A stretch of 64,000 nt of DNA from Sipunculus nudus (taxonomy: Eukaryota; Annelida; Sipuncula; Golfingiida; Sipunculidae), in the NCBI GenBank assembly GCA_026874595.1, contig CM049321.1:5201479-5265478 (forward strand). Reading direction: 5' to 3'. Position numbers and translations under genes: made by a program. The notes under the pieces are model-generated. The model saw only the letters and a program-made list of their open reading frames with translations, was not told the DNA's origin and ran no database searches. Positions 35,933 through 48,471 of this stretch are shown here, in pieces; positions within the stretch are counted from its first letter, which is position 1, and the number at the start of each line of letters is the position of its first letter.

Positions 35933-36957
35933 GTACTAGTATATTTACAAATAACCCCTCTTTCTCTCTCACTCTCTCTTTCTTTCTCTCCCTCTCTCTC
36001 TCTCTCTCTCCCTCTCTCTCTCTCTCACTCTGTGTGTGTACTAGTTTTTATAAATAACCCCCTCTCCTCTCTTTCTTTACTTGTTCATTTACAAATAACC
36101 CCACTCTCTCTCTCTGTACAATTTAATTAACAAATACCCCCCCCCCCTCTGTACTAGTGTATTAACAAATAACCCCCCTCTCTCTCTGTACTTTTTTTAT
36201 TTACAAATAATCCTCCTCTCTATGTACTAGTTTATTTACAAATAACCCCCCTCTCTGTACTAGTATATTTACAAATAACCCCCTCTCTGTACTAGTTTAT
36301 TTACAAATAACCCCCCTCTCTCTCTTTCCTTACTCTTATGTGAACAAGTTTATTTACAAATAACCCCACCTCTGTACTAGTTTATTTACAAATAACCCCC
36401 TGTCTCAGTACTAGTTTATTTACAAATACCCCCCTCTAAGTGTACTAGTTTATTTGTTTACAAATAACCTCTCTCTCTCCTTCTCTCATTCTATGTATGT
36501 ACTAGTTTCTTTACAAATAACCCCCTCTCTCTGTACTAGTTCATTTAAAAATAACCTCTCTCTCTATCTCTCTCTCCTCTCTCTCCTTCTCTCATTCTCT
36601 ATGTGTACGAGTTTATTTACAAATAACCCCATCTCTGTACAAGTTTATTTACAATTAAACCCCTCTCTCTGTACTAGTTTATTTACACATAACCCCCACT
36701 CTCTGTACAAGTTTATTAACAAATAACCCCCCGCCCTCTTTGTACTAGTTTATTTACAAATACCCCCCCTCTCTGTACTAGTTTATTTAAAATAACCCCC
36801 TCTCTCTGTACTAGTTTATTTACAAATAACCCCCCCTCTCTCTTAACTAGTTTATTTACAAATAAGTCCCCCCCTCTCTGCACTATTTTAATTACAACTC
36901 CCCCCTCTCTGTACTGGTTTATTTACAAATACCCCCTCTCTCTCTGTACTAGTTTAT
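35894..36957 (+). repeat. CT-rich TACTAGTTTATTTACAAA minisatellite (right part)
   Basis: About 25 units of roughly 35-45 bp built from GTACTAGTTTATTTACAAAT, a C-run and a (CT)n run. Unit length varies through the C and CT runs. No coding potential is supported. Confidence 0.85.
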
Positions 36958-37426
36958 GATGATTTTCTGTAAGGTAACAGTTCAAAAGCGAAACCAATAA
37001 GGAGAATACATATTTTTACATTAAAGTTTACCTCGGTTTATCTATTATCCAGTAATAACGACCACTTTTTCACGGTCCCACTTCACTGTATAGCATTTTC
37101 TTCCAAATAACTTACTTTTGCTGAGCATATTATTACTGTCTCGTATATAAAACTGCATAATCATTTCTCTCCGCTTTGAACATAAACAAAGTCTTCCTCC
37201 CTAGCATTAAGTAAACGATCATGTGTGCTTTATATTTCCATAACATATCAATTTTGTTATGTATTCCTATATTAACTATGTTAATCTGCATGAACACTTG
37301 AATCCATCACGATATAAGTGATTTGATGCAGATTTACGATTGTAAATGTAGATCTACAATCAGCGAGGTGCGGGCATTTGAATGGCAAACGTTTTTATTT
37401 ATGTGCCAGGGTATATTTAAATATAC

Positions 37427-37474
<48 letters not shown>

Positions 37475-39986
37475 ATATATATATTTATATATATACAGAC
37501 GGTTACACATAATTCAAATACATGTATTTAAGTTAAGCTTATGAAAAGAAAAAGCATTTCCTATAACTTCGTATTATATTCCCCGTTTGATTTAAAGTGT
37601 TATAACAAAAATTTCAGTGGCGGATCGAGAGGGGGAGCTTTGCCCCCTCCCCCCCCCCACCCCGAAACATTATCATTTTTATCAGAGAAGATTTTCTTTA
37701 CATTATTTTCAGTTGCCGTCAAACAAATATCTCCCTTTCAACTGAAAAACAAAAGTTGTAAACCCAAGGAATCGTTTGGAGAGACGAATGTCTACACCAG
37801 GATCGGGCATCTTCCCCCCCCCCCCCCCCCCCTCCCCGCCCCGCCGTTAAGAGAGAGGACTCCTAAAATGGTCCGCGTCTGTCGGATTCTCCGTCCTTTC
37901 GTCCGTCTGTCCTTAATCCGTCCGTCCGTCTCGCACCATCACTGATGCCACACTTTCCTAGTTAAACATATGGCCGGGGACCATTGTTGGCCGAGGTCTT
38001 TGTTGTATTTTAAAATAATTAGTTGGGCATTTTCCAACATTGGTTATAGACGTTAAAAATTTCGATCTATATGATCTATCAACCGTGGCTCCCTCAAGCT
38101 CTTCTCATACAATGTTCCAGCTGTCATTTGCTTAGATATCTTGCTTGTGAACATGATTATAAACGTTTAAATAAAAAGAAAGAATTTTCACCTCTCTTTA
38201 TCTTAGAAATAAAAATGATTCATTCTTTAAAACAAAACGTTAATATACTATCGTTCAAATAAAAAATAATAATAAACAGGGTCTGAATATACATACATCA
38301 TATCATTTGATTTTAATGATAGGCAGTGGAAAATTAATGCCTCATCATAAATAACATGTAACGGGGACTGGGACTTTGGCCGTATGTATCAGTTAGAATT
38401 CTCAAATGCATGGTGAATCTGTTCTGAAATTATTTGTTCTTGTCGCTCTTTAAAAGAAAAAATGTACAGAACGGTACAAGAAACTTAAGTTAACTGACAG
38501 TGTTTAATACCTAAAGCATCGTTTTATGAAAGATTTATTACCGATTACAAATGTATAAATTAACAAATAAAAACTATAGTTTGCAAACGATTATGCATTA
38601 ATATGCGAATGAAAGAAATGGGTTTTATTATTCATGCGTATATATAAAAGAAATATGACGTTTGAACGTATAAAGCAAGTTATAGACAAATGAAGCAACT
38701 GCACACATTTAAAAGTAATTTAAGCTATACCAGTTTTTCAAAATAAACGCTGGTGAGTAATATCTTAAAAAGCAGGTAGAGAATAATATCAAATTATGAG
38801 TTATTCTGTTACCTTTTTCAATGATTTTTAATGCACTTAAATATTTATATGTAGTTGTGTCTTTATTTTATGACTGATCAGTTGTTTGAGATTTAATAAT
38901 GAATGAAATGTTTACCTCGTTTGGCACTTGTGCTCACATCTCATGTTCATCTCTATACGATACCTTAAGAAGACATTATTTATATACCCAAGTCTTATTT
39001 TTATTTATAAATTGTTTGATATAAAAAATAATGTTCAGATCATTTATTCTTTTGCTTTGAATTCCCAAATCCACCAGCTTGCTCAAGAGAAGTCTTATTT
39101 GCTGAGTTAATTATACCTCTGCGAAGCAAGGTGTAAGCATGTAATTATCGACGTTGGTTGATTCGTCTGTTAGCAGCTGTACTCAACAGTTATAGATGGA
39201 CTTATGAGGATAGCCGAAAAAAAATCCAAAATAATTTAGTGACTTGGATCACCATAATATTATTATTTAAAAGATACTTTACCGTTGTGAAAAAAGGGGA
39301 TAAAAAGACCGTCTTTATTTTTTTTGGTTTTAGGGGAACCTTTCATTGAATATATATATCCGAAAGGGGCTAACAGACCGGTTATGCAAAATCAAGTTTG
39401 GTGAACTTGCCCCTCATTTCTCTTGAATAAATATAATCCTCGTGCTATAAACTGTAAATTCACAAAATAAAACATACACAATATCTGAATTGTTTGACTT
39501 TAAAGTCTGTTTTAATCTTTGTCTCAACTTTGTTCATGAGTTTCCAGTTGTAAACTATGTCTCGGGAAAATATTATAAGTTGCACATCTGTACCCATTTA
39601 CAACAATTTCGCAATTTACAAATTGTCACATTGTATATGAAGTGGAAAAATGCAAAAGGTATATTTTGAAATCTATATCCTCGGATTGTTAGTTTCCGGT
39701 CTGCAAATTATTCAATATTAGATTGAAACTATACGACTACATGTTTACAAGAGATTGAATGTGGTACTGGCCATTTAATACCTCTTTCTCTCATGTATTG
39801 ATTACAGTTGCTTCTTTTTTACAATGATTCTGAAGTTTAAGAAAAGAAAAAGGGCAGTTTTTGTTTTTAAAATGGCAAAGAATTCTGTTTTTATAGGTAT
39901 AAAGTGACTTAATTCAAATAACGTTTACGCTTAATCCAGCGATTTACCCATTATTACCTTTGAACATCAGACGTTTACACTGCAAT

Positions 39987-40055
<69 letters not shown>

Positions 40056-41458
40056 ACGTATCTGCTACCCCCCCCCCCCTTGCGAAATCCTGGATCCGCC
40101 CCCGAATTTTATGATATTTGAAATTAAATTTCTGACAATAAGGCTCCACTCACTATGAAGTCGTTATGATTACCCCCCTCCCCCCTTCCCCGGGTCGCTA
40201 AGACACTGCAATATATATATGTATATATATTGCAGTGTAATCCTACTTTCACGCATTTGATAATATACCACCAAGGGAGACTTACTTGATATAAAACGAG
40301 CTTCCTGGAATCATCTGAATGAATGTTGTTTACCATAACTATGGTTGAAATCTTGTTAAACAAAGTGATTAACAACTCAGTCACTCACCATCCCTATATA
40401 TACACTTGCTTAATATCTAATTAAACATACACGCGTGCTTGGTGTAACTCTTTCCATATTTAAAATTAAATTTGTGCTTGGTGTAATTCTTTCCATGTCT
40501 AAAGTTCAATTTGTGTTTTATGTATGCTTCGCAATTGTCCACGTGACATGTAATATATCGCTATGGTTTTTAGGTCGGCCCAGTGATCGTCATGCATTTA
40601 AGGATTTCTTTTTTGTCTGGGCCGTTGAGTTGTTTGTATTCAATATTTGTTATAGGTTTTCCAGCTTATGACGTACTGGCCAATACATTATTTGCTTTAC
40701 GCTTATCAATATCGATGTCAATATCGCCCCTCCTGCCCCCTCCCTCTGTCGGACGCTAATATTGAAAATGAACAATGTGAACATCAAGATTAATATGTAC
40801 AATGCAGTCCTGTACTTAAACTTGAAAGGGAAAACCGTGTCTTAACATATGTTTGCTGCAATTGCAAAATCTAAAATTTCATTATGTTTAAGGTTTGTAG
40901 GACATTTAATCAGTGAAAACAAATGTAAATTCAACGACAATCATCAATACTAACAATCTCATTTTCGGAGATATCAAACCCGGTTATTTGAAATTTCTGA
41001 TTTGGAACCAGCCAGTTTCAATTATCCGTAATCCTTGGTATATGAACGTTATTCCATCTAAAGTATTTCAATACAGTTTGGAATTTATTTTTGACATGTA
41101 CCGCTGGCTGTAAGGACAAACAAATGGTTTCTCAGGTACATTTTTCGTATAAATTAATGCAAGGGGTTTCTTTCTTTATGTATTTGTGAAAAAAATGCAT
41201 ATGATCAGGGGACAAGATAACGTAATTTTGTAAGTAACAGGTAAAAGCACATATTAGCGAAACGATATTTAATATTTTTGTTTTCTGAAAAGATATGTCA
41301 AAGCGACTTAAATTGGTAGATTCATACTAAAATCAACATAAAATTTTAAGTTCGCGGTAAGGGGTCAAAATTGACGCGAGTTGTGCCCAGGAATAACCCT
41401 TTTGTCTGATATTTAATTTTATAAAGTGTTGATCATTATAAAAATGTTTTCTTATCAG
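36958..41458. other. intergenic, no gene recognised
   Basis: AT-rich sequence with (TA)n-type tracts at 37424-37497 and 39986-40052, C-tracts near 37650 and 37818-37832, a family E-like fragment at 37618-37680 (GGCGGATCGAGAGGGGGAGC) and another at 40066-40106 (AATCCTGGATCCGCCCC). Open frames of 60-134 codons run through C-tracts or repeats. None shows a domain. Confidence 0.5.
39977..40238. repeat. ACACTGCAATATA inverted-repeat bounded segment
   Basis: ACACTGCAATATATATAT begins at 39977 and its complement ends at 40238, giving a 262-bp segment with matching inverted ends. A second copy of the motif at 40203-40238 is itself a perfect hairpin. It could be a MITE or a chance product of TA-array flanks. 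Confidence 0.35.
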
Positions 41459-41701
41459 GAACGACTTAATGCTCTGAAAGAAAAGCGTTAGTCGACTGAG
41501 GAAAAACATCGCGCTGGCAAAATCTACACTGTGGAACTACTTCACACGGCGACAAGATTTTCTTCTTGGGATATACCAAATGGCAGAATTATCTAGGATT
41601 TGAAAAAAAGTGAGTGATAAAATGTGTAACAGTCCCTAAGGGGAAAAGCAGGGGTAAAACAGGTAAACGCACAATTCTCTTAGACAGGGCAGCTTTATAG
41701 G

Positions 41702-42958
41702 ATGTCCCCGGATATCAAATGGACTCTTAATATTAATGCACGATCAACTAAAGTTGTTTTGTTCGCATTTCTCTTGATTACTTCAATCACCTTTACGATA
41801 ATATATGTCAAACCAACCGAACGGTCAATATACGAAACAGACTTTAGCCCAGACAGAATGGAGGAACTAATAAAGCACTGGAATGAAACGGCACATAGAC
41901 GACACCGGCAGCGATCCACGATATATAATTTTGATGAACTGATTAATGATACTAAATATCCACATCAACAAGAGCACCGCGTCACTGAACCAAACAAGGG
42001 GCATTTACGTGACCCTGAGACCTGTACAAATATGGAATACAGCAGTACCGGGACTCCTCACAAGGTATCGCATTTCATCGAGACGTATGACTTGACACAA
42101 GGCTCTCCGTCAGATTACAAGTGTGTTAATTTGTCTACTCGTCCCCTGACTAAAATTTGCCTCTATGATTTGAAGAAAGATTTATATGTGTCCTCAGTTA
42201 TAGATGCGTTTGGCTTATGGGAGCCGGACATGGTTAAACTTTTCCAGAAACTTCTCTCAAGTCATCCATCGTCAGGTGTAATAGATTTAGGAGCTAATAT
42301 TGGTCTGTACAGCCTTTTAGCCGCCAAAATGGGGCGTGACGTAATTTCAGTCGAGCCAAATATGGAAACAATCAAACACTTTCACAAATCTGTTGCAGTG
42401 AACAATCTGACTGAGAAAATTACGCTTTTGCACAACGCTGTGTCGGACACACGCGGATGTGCGGATCTCGTGTTTCATCGCGATAACCAAGGAGACACAA
42501 GAATTAAGAAGATAGGGCAAATTACGAAAGCAAAACATAATCCTGATATCAAACACGACTCCGAAGATATATGGAATGACGTCCAGTTAGACACATGTGA
42601 TAAAACACAAGTGAAATTGATTTTAATTGACGATATTTTACCTTTAATAACATTTAAAACAGCAATTATCAAATTAGATATCCAGGGTTATGAACATAGA
42701 GCTCTTGCCGAAGCCTGTCAACTTCTAAGACATATACACGTTCCTTACATTTTCATGGAATGGGCATTTATGAGGGACATGTACGTCACGAAGGAGTGGG
42801 ACTCTGTAGATAAGAGGCTTGTAAACAAAATGGTGTCACTCCTGGTAACCAGGGGTTACGAGCCTCGCTCTGTGTGGACCAATCAGCTCCTAGAAACGCC
42901 ATATTGGTTTGGGTGGCCCGAAGAGGTATTATGGGTATTAGCTGGCGAGAAAGTTTGA
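41702..42958 (+). CDS. FkbM-family methyltransferase, type II membrane protein (1)
   Basis: 418 residues in one exon. Residues 1-17 are cytosolic, 18-36 a single membrane anchor, followed by a lumenal stem containing the sequon WNET (60-63). The catalytic domain shows FkbM-type SAM motifs: VIDLGANIGLYS (193-204), acidic residue E218 in VEPN, and IIKLDIQGYEHRAL (322-335) with D326. FMEW lies near 351-354 and a tryptophan-rich tail (PYWFGWPEEVLW) near the end. Cysteines C108, C141, C153, C253, C299 and C339 are shared with both paralogues, suggesting lumenal disulfides. A CTTATCAG acceptor at 41451-41458 suggests a 5'UTR intron; an in-frame TAG lies just upstream of the ATG. It probably O-methylates a glycan or lipid in the Golgi/ER; the substrate cannot be read from sequence. 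It differs from the other two in having Ser in place of the C-terminal PRC cysteine. Confidence 0.85.
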   Translation: MSPDIKWTLNINARSTKVVLFAFLLITSITFTIIYVKPTERSIYETDFSPDRMEELIKHWNETAHRRHRQRSTIYNFDELINDTKYPHQQEHRVTEPNKGHLRDPETCTNMEYSSTGTPHKVSHFIETYDLTQGSPSDYKCVNLSTRPLTKICLYDLKKDLYVSSVIDAFGLWEPDMVKLFQKLLSSHPSSGVIDLGANIGLYSLLAAKMGRDVISVEPNMETIKHFHKSVAVNNLTEKITLLHNAVSDTRGCADLVFHRDNQGDTRIKKIGQITKAKHNPDIKHDSEDIWNDVQLDTCDKTQVKLILIDDILPLITFKTAIIKLDIQGYEHRALAEACQLLRHIHVPYIFMEWAFMRDMYVTKEWDSVDKRLVNKMVSLLVTRGYEPRSVWTNQLLETPYWFGWPEEVLWVLAGEKV

Positions 42959-43429
42959 ACAGGATGATTTTTGTATTAAAAAGATTTTATTTTTTCAGGT
43001 AAAATATTATCTTAATTTCTTTTTATAATCCTTTATGAAGTTTATGTCTTTAATTAATATGGTTTATATGTTAGTACAGTTAATGGCACACTGCACTTGG
43101 AATGAACCATTATACATTCTTATTTAGATGATGCAAAGTCTAACAGGCGGACATGATTTAACAGGGGCGTATTTATGGGGATGTCTCCCCCTCCTTTTCG
43201 CTTAAAAAGCTGTGAAATAAATTTATTTATTTATTTATTATAATTATAACATTTTTTAGCAAAATAAAACCAATATAATGACAACGTGACAATACAAGTT
43301 CATACAATATGGTCTGCAGGATATCATGAAATGCATACAAAGGTATCTGAACTAAAACAAAACAAATAAGAGTATCCTTAAACATTAAAATCATCTATTC
43401 ATGCAGACGAGGTGAAAAAACATATATTC
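42959..43429. other. 3' flank of FkbM gene 1
   Basis: An AATAAA at about 43216-43221 could serve for polyadenylation. No other feature. Confidence 0.4.
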
Positions 43430-43568
43430 TTATTGTTATAATTATTATTAATATTGTTATTATTGTTTTTATTATTATTGTTATTTCTATTATCATTATT
43501 ATTATATCATTATCATTATCATAATTATAATTATAAATATGTATATTTATATAATAATAATAATAATA

Positions 43569-43658
<90 letters not shown>

Positions 43659-43662
43659 AGTG
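43430..43662. repeat. (ATT)n / (AAT)n trinucleotide arrays in opposite orientation
   Basis: ATT-type repeats (43430-43510) are followed by AAT-type (43551-43620) and again TTA-type (43621-43659). The last two are directly abutting inverted arrays able to form a long perfect hairpin. The N/Y-rich open frame is an artefact. Confidence 0.9.
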
Positions 43663-43882
43663 AATTCTAGAATTCCATATTTTGGTAATCCCCGAATAGG
43701 ACCAAACTACTATACAGATCTGTGTCAAGGCATTGTGAGTCAATTTTGACTTGCAGATTCGATGTGACACACATATATACATATATACACGTAAACAAAC
43801 AAACATTCAGACATAGGGGCCCATTTTGATAACCTCTGTCCTTCCTTTCGGGTGGGAGGGTAACATGAACTATTGGTTTTAT

Positions 43883-44752
43883 TAGTGGTGGGAGTCGGTT
43901 CCTTTTTCATAATCGATAATCGGTTTTGGCTAACCGATCGATGATCGATTATAAATCAGTTCAGACAAATAAACAGAAATATGCAATTATCTGTGAAACT
44001 GTACTCTCTTAACCCAGCCCGTATGTCTTAGTAATTCTACCTTATGAAAAGAAGTCTTTTTTTTTTAAATTTTCTTATTATTACTAAGTTGTGCTATTCA
44101 GTGTTTCATTTTAATGAATTATAATAATCAAGAATTAAACCACAGTCTAGGACATCTACTTGCTGGCCCCAATGAATACTCCCGCGTATCATTTTAACTT
44201 CACCACAAGCAAGGACATGCATACTGGTTTCACAAAGCCGCAAGGAAAATTACAGGCCTATATAATTTTTTATAAAAATTTTTAAAAAGTAATTGAAAGC
44301 TAATATAATTACTCATGCGGCAACGGCACCTGGCATCAGTTGAAGAGATTATTTCTAAGAGAATTTCGCAAAATTGGCAAAGACCTGGAATATTTTTGAG
44401 CATTTTTACGCCATATCGCTCATATTTTGCAATGAACATCTCGTCAGATAACTCTCCGCTAATTCTGCAGCTCCCTGCCAGTTTACAGAGGTTTAATTTG
44501 TCCTTCATTCTCTCTTCTACCGTGTCATACTCAGTTAGATACGGAGGTTATTTGGGAACACAGACTCATTATATGAAGTGCGGAATGTTGTAAAAAAATG
44601 GAAGAATAATTTTTGCCTATAACATAAAGACATTCTGGAAAAAAAACAATCATGAGTATGATGTAATCGATAGTTGCCTTTGGTAATCGAGCGCTTGTAG
44701 GTGGCAGCAAACCGACTGACTTTCAAAAAACTCGATGATCGGCCCACCACTA
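43883..44752. mobile_element. 870-bp hAT-type non-autonomous element with perfect TSD
   Basis: The TIRs are TAGTGGTGGG at the left and CCCACCACTA at the right. They are flanked by a perfect 8-bp duplication GGTTTTAT at 43875-43882 and 44753-44760. The subterminal regions carry ATCGATTA motifs as in the 396-bp element at 732-1127. Two overlapping 92-codon frames on opposite strands have no transposase features, so I call it non-autonomous. Confidence 0.88.
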
Positions 44753-44760
44753 GGTTTTAT

Positions 44761-46758
44761 ATACCACCTTAACAACAATGCATGTGGACGGTTTACTCTG
44801 CTCAGTAGCTATTACCCGATACGTAGTGAATGATAGACTTAACAGCGAATCTTCAATTGGGACTAAGTCCAGGTAACAAACACTCGCTTGGCGTGGAGGA
44901 AAAGGGAGATGTGTGTGGTATCTGGACATATGTTTATCCCTCTCTGGGTAGGGGCTTACCACTGCAGCTTACCACTGTATCACTGTCTCTCGGGTAAGCG
45001 TGTGTAAATTATATATACCTTTTATACATTTATAAATAAAAATATATATACCGAGTATACACTGCTTTTAGTTTCACTCATACATGCATGTATATACTTT
45101 ATATCGGTAGCAAATTGCGGGGTCTGTCAAATCTAATTGACACTCTACCTCATCAGAGTAACTTTGCCGAGGATGCCCACGAGAGCAGTATAAAACAAAT
45201 CCTCAGCAGTTATCGTATTAAGAATATCTATAGTGCTTTCACTGCGGCGAGTAGCTAATGCAATTTTTTATGGTAGCTTTAGAATATTTACGGTAGACCT
45301 TTGAATGTTTATTTATACCGTGGCTCCACCTTTCGAGTACCAATGATTGTACCTGTTTTCGTGTTCGTGTGCAGGGTGCTTATATGTTTATTAAACTCTA
45401 AATATGTTTTAACATCATACATTAATGCTTATATATTAATCAGATTCATATACCAGTAGTCATGCGGCGTCACGCAACGTTGCGCACTAACGCATTTTGC
45501 ACTGTGTATGCGTTTAGAATTATGCGTGTATAATACATGCGAAGTTACTGGTATAATGCCATTGCGACCCACTTGTCATATTTTGTACCTTGGGGCTTCA
45601 GATGACAGGTGTATTGGAAATAGTTCGAATGTGAAGTGAAAACGTGCACTTTTGCTAGCTTTCCAGCAAGTGCAGTCACAATCTGACCTTATGATGTAAC
45701 CCAGAATGATTTAAGGAATGCCCTCCCATAAAAAGAAAATGTATACCGTACCATAATGAATTAACCGTATCACAAAGGACATGATCCATTAGCGTATATA
45801 GGTGTTTAATAATCCGAATAATACTGAAATATCCTTTCCCCGAGGGTATATATGTATGTGTGTGTGAGGGTGTGTGTGTGTGTGTAGGTGGGTTTAAATG
45901 CTGCTCCATCAAGCAGAAAACCAAAAAATAGAACCTGTACGAATTATTCATTGATTTTATTTCCAATATATGTCTTATTTTCTAAAAGCTGAGACCCCCC
46001 CCCCACACCTGCCGAAAAGAGGGAGATATATACCCCCATCCCCTTTACTAACGAATTTGTGTGGATATAAAGTAAGATGGGGTCTTATTATGAAACTAGT
46101 ACGCGTATTTCTGTACACTCTACAGCATAGACATTCTTGATGTTTCACTTCTTTCAACACCTGACAGATACGAAATGAAGTAATCTCGAAAACAGCACAT
46201 TACGTGCACACTGTAGCGACCATCACACCTATATAGTCATATCCTCGCATTTTGGCCGTGCACCTTTTGCAGGCGTTGGAGAAATCATCTTAAACCAAAG
46301 GTTAACAATAAATGCAGCAAAACACAACAAAATCACATTCGCTTGAAATCGTTAAAGTACGCAGACAATCGAAAACGTATGCTAATCACGTGGACTCACT
46401 GGCAGCCAATCGCGTGCACTAGGCTTTAATTTGAGACGTCGGGATGCTCAACTCTCACAACTTCCAACGGTAATATACCGTTTACTGCCATTTGACATTC
46501 GGTAGCTAGCCCATATCTCAAACGCTGTGGCCGATTGTCATGTGATAACGCGGTCTGATCTGAGTTTAAATTTGACTAAATGTACTGTATACGGTGTTTG
46601 GCTTGCAGATTTTAATTGGAATTCCGAATGCATAAATAGCAATTTTTGTTTAAATGATATTTTACTATGTCGATTAATGTTATCATCTTTCACCTCCACT
46701 TGATATTAATGAACAAATGTTTTACTTGAATAAACTGTTAGATAATATATATTTATAA

Positions 46759-46820
<62 letters not shown>

Positions 46821-46976
46821 TTCTTTTGAGTTTTATGTTTGTATTAGCGTAAACAATACAAATCGAAAAATGAGCACGCAGTCATAAATCAATAAATAAT
46901 GTTAATATTCCTCTTCTGCATTATATCTTCTCGCTTATAAATAATCTTCTGTTTACGTTTTAAGTTTTTTTTGCAG
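44761..46976. other. intergenic / 5' region of FkbM gene 2
   Basis: No gene recognised. It contains a GT-repeat near 45855-45885, a short C-tract near 45996 and a TA array at 46747-46816. TTTTTTTTGCAG at 46965-46976 is a strong splice acceptor for the downstream FkbM gene. Confidence 0.5.
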
Positions 46977-47097
46977 AATAGCAAGGACAAAGAACTTTGA
47001 AAGTACATAGAAAACATCAAGCGACGCAGAAGGAAACTCATTATAAGCTCGGATCATTGGATGACGTCACCACATACGTTTCGCAAAGAACTACTGA

Positions 47098-48471
47098 ATG
47101 CAAAAGGGGAACCATGATAACTCAAACAACGTAAATGTAAAATTGTCTGACAAAATGGACGTAATCCATGACGTTGCAAAATTCATGCCTTTGCGAGTGA
47201 TCAAAATTCTGCTTTTCGTCTTATTAATTTTCGTATCCGTGGTTTCAGTAATTTTTGTTCTCCCGACGCCAGAACGTCCGACGTACGATGCTGACTACAG
47301 TGAAAAGAGAATAAAAGAGCTAATCCAAACTTGGAACCGAACAATGAAGGACCGGCCACCTAAGGAAGATATGACATATGGTATGGTAACACCGGCCCAT
47401 CGTAGGCCGGCCATCATAAATAGTGATCTCCAGCAGGATACTGGGCCTGACTTCGGGGCAGCGCCCGGACCTGTCAAGGAAGCACATATTTGTACAAATC
47501 ATGACTATACCGGTTCAGAAAAGGGCCACCAGATGTCGCGGCATATTAATATTTACAACATTAGACAAATTGCCCCTTGGGATTACAAATGTGTTAATTT
47601 AGCGGTTCGTACAAGTGCCAAAATCTGCTTGTACGATACGAAAAAAGATGTGTATGTTTCGTCGGTTTTAGACTCCATTGGAATGTGGGAGTCCCATATT
47701 GTAAATTTATTCCAAAATGTCCTCCGGAAGTTTCCAGCAGCAAGCGTCCTTGACCTCGGCGCTAATCTCGGCGTCTATAGTCTCGTTGCAGCGGCGATGG
47801 GAAGAAAAATCATAGCCGTGGAGCCAAATATGGAAACCATTCAACATTTTCACAAAGCAGTTAAGATAAACAGATTAGACAAAAATATAACTTTACTGCA
47901 CAACGCGGTGTCTAATAAGAGAGGGTGCGCTGACATTAAAGTAACCGGCAAAAACCACGCGGACACGAGAGTACGAGAAAAAGACACAAATGATATATAC
48001 ATAATGCCAAAGAATTATACGAACAGTTACAGAAACTCCTCTCTTTTAAAATTAACGGAGCTGCCTTTGAAGCCTTGTAGTGGAAGTCAAGCCCGCCTCA
48101 TTTTAATGGACGATATTTTGCCCTTAATACAAGCTGATACTCTCATTGTAAAACTAGACATTCAAGGGTTTGAACACAGGGCATTAGCTGAAGCCTGTCA
48201 GTTTCTGGACAACATCAATGTACCGTATATATTCATGGAATGGGCGGTTTTAAGAGAACTTTACGTAAGCAAAACTTGGGATTCTACGGAAAAACGCTTA
48301 GTCATCAAGATTGTGGCCTACTTGGTATCAAAGGGCTACCAGCCCCGTTGTGTGTCCACTGGTGTGCACTTAGAGACCCCATACTGGTTTGGGTGGCCCG
48401 AGGACGTACTCTGGGAATCAAAGAAAGTAAAGCCTTTGAAAAATACGCTATTTAGTAAAAGCAGAACATAA
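47098..48471 (+). CDS. FkbM-family methyltransferase, type II membrane protein (2)
   Basis: 457 residues in a single exon. The ATG is directly preceded by an in-frame TGA; a second in-frame Met at residue 20 is an alternative start. The membrane anchor is about 37-55, then a stem with the sequon WNRT. The SAM-binding loop VLDLGANLGVYS is at 217-228, E242 in VEPN, and the KLDIQGFEHRAL segment holds D354. The conserved cysteines of the family are present, including the C-terminal PRC. An insertion rich in N-glycosylation sequons (NYTNSYRNSS) sits between the RGC and PLKPC segments and makes it longer than its neighbours. A 5'UTR intron is likely (acceptor at 46974-46976). A Golgi/ER lumenal O-methyltransferase role is inferred from topology and family, not from substrate evidence. 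AATAAA overlaps the end of the coding region. Confidence 0.85.
   Translation: MQKGNHDNSNNVNVKLSDKMDVIHDVAKFMPLRVIKILLFVLLIFVSVVSVIFVLPTPERPTYDADYSEKRIKELIQTWNRTMKDRPPKEDMTYGMVTPAHRRPAIINSDLQQDTGPDFGAAPGPVKEAHICTNHDYTGSEKGHQMSRHINIYNIRQIAPWDYKCVNLAVRTSAKICLYDTKKDVYVSSVLDSIGMWESHIVNLFQNVLRKFPAASVLDLGANLGVYSLVAAAMGRKIIAVEPNMETIQHFHKAVKINRLDKNITLLHNAVSNKRGCADIKVTGKNHADTRVREKDTNDIYIMPKNYTNSYRNSSLLKLTELPLKPCSGSQARLILMDDILPLIQADTLIVKLDIQGFEHRALAEACQFLDNINVPYIFMEWAVLRELYVSKTWDSTEKRLVIKIVAYLVSKGYQPRCVSTGVHLETPYWFGWPEDVLWESKKVKPLKNTLFSKSRT

Noticed and set aside
37541-37945. 134-codon frame with proline runs
   Set aside because: The prolines come from C homopolymer tracts and the rest is repeat-derived sequence.
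44230-44593. Two 92-codon frames on opposite strands inside the 870-bp element
   Set aside because: They overlap each other, show no transposase motifs, and the element is non-autonomous by size.
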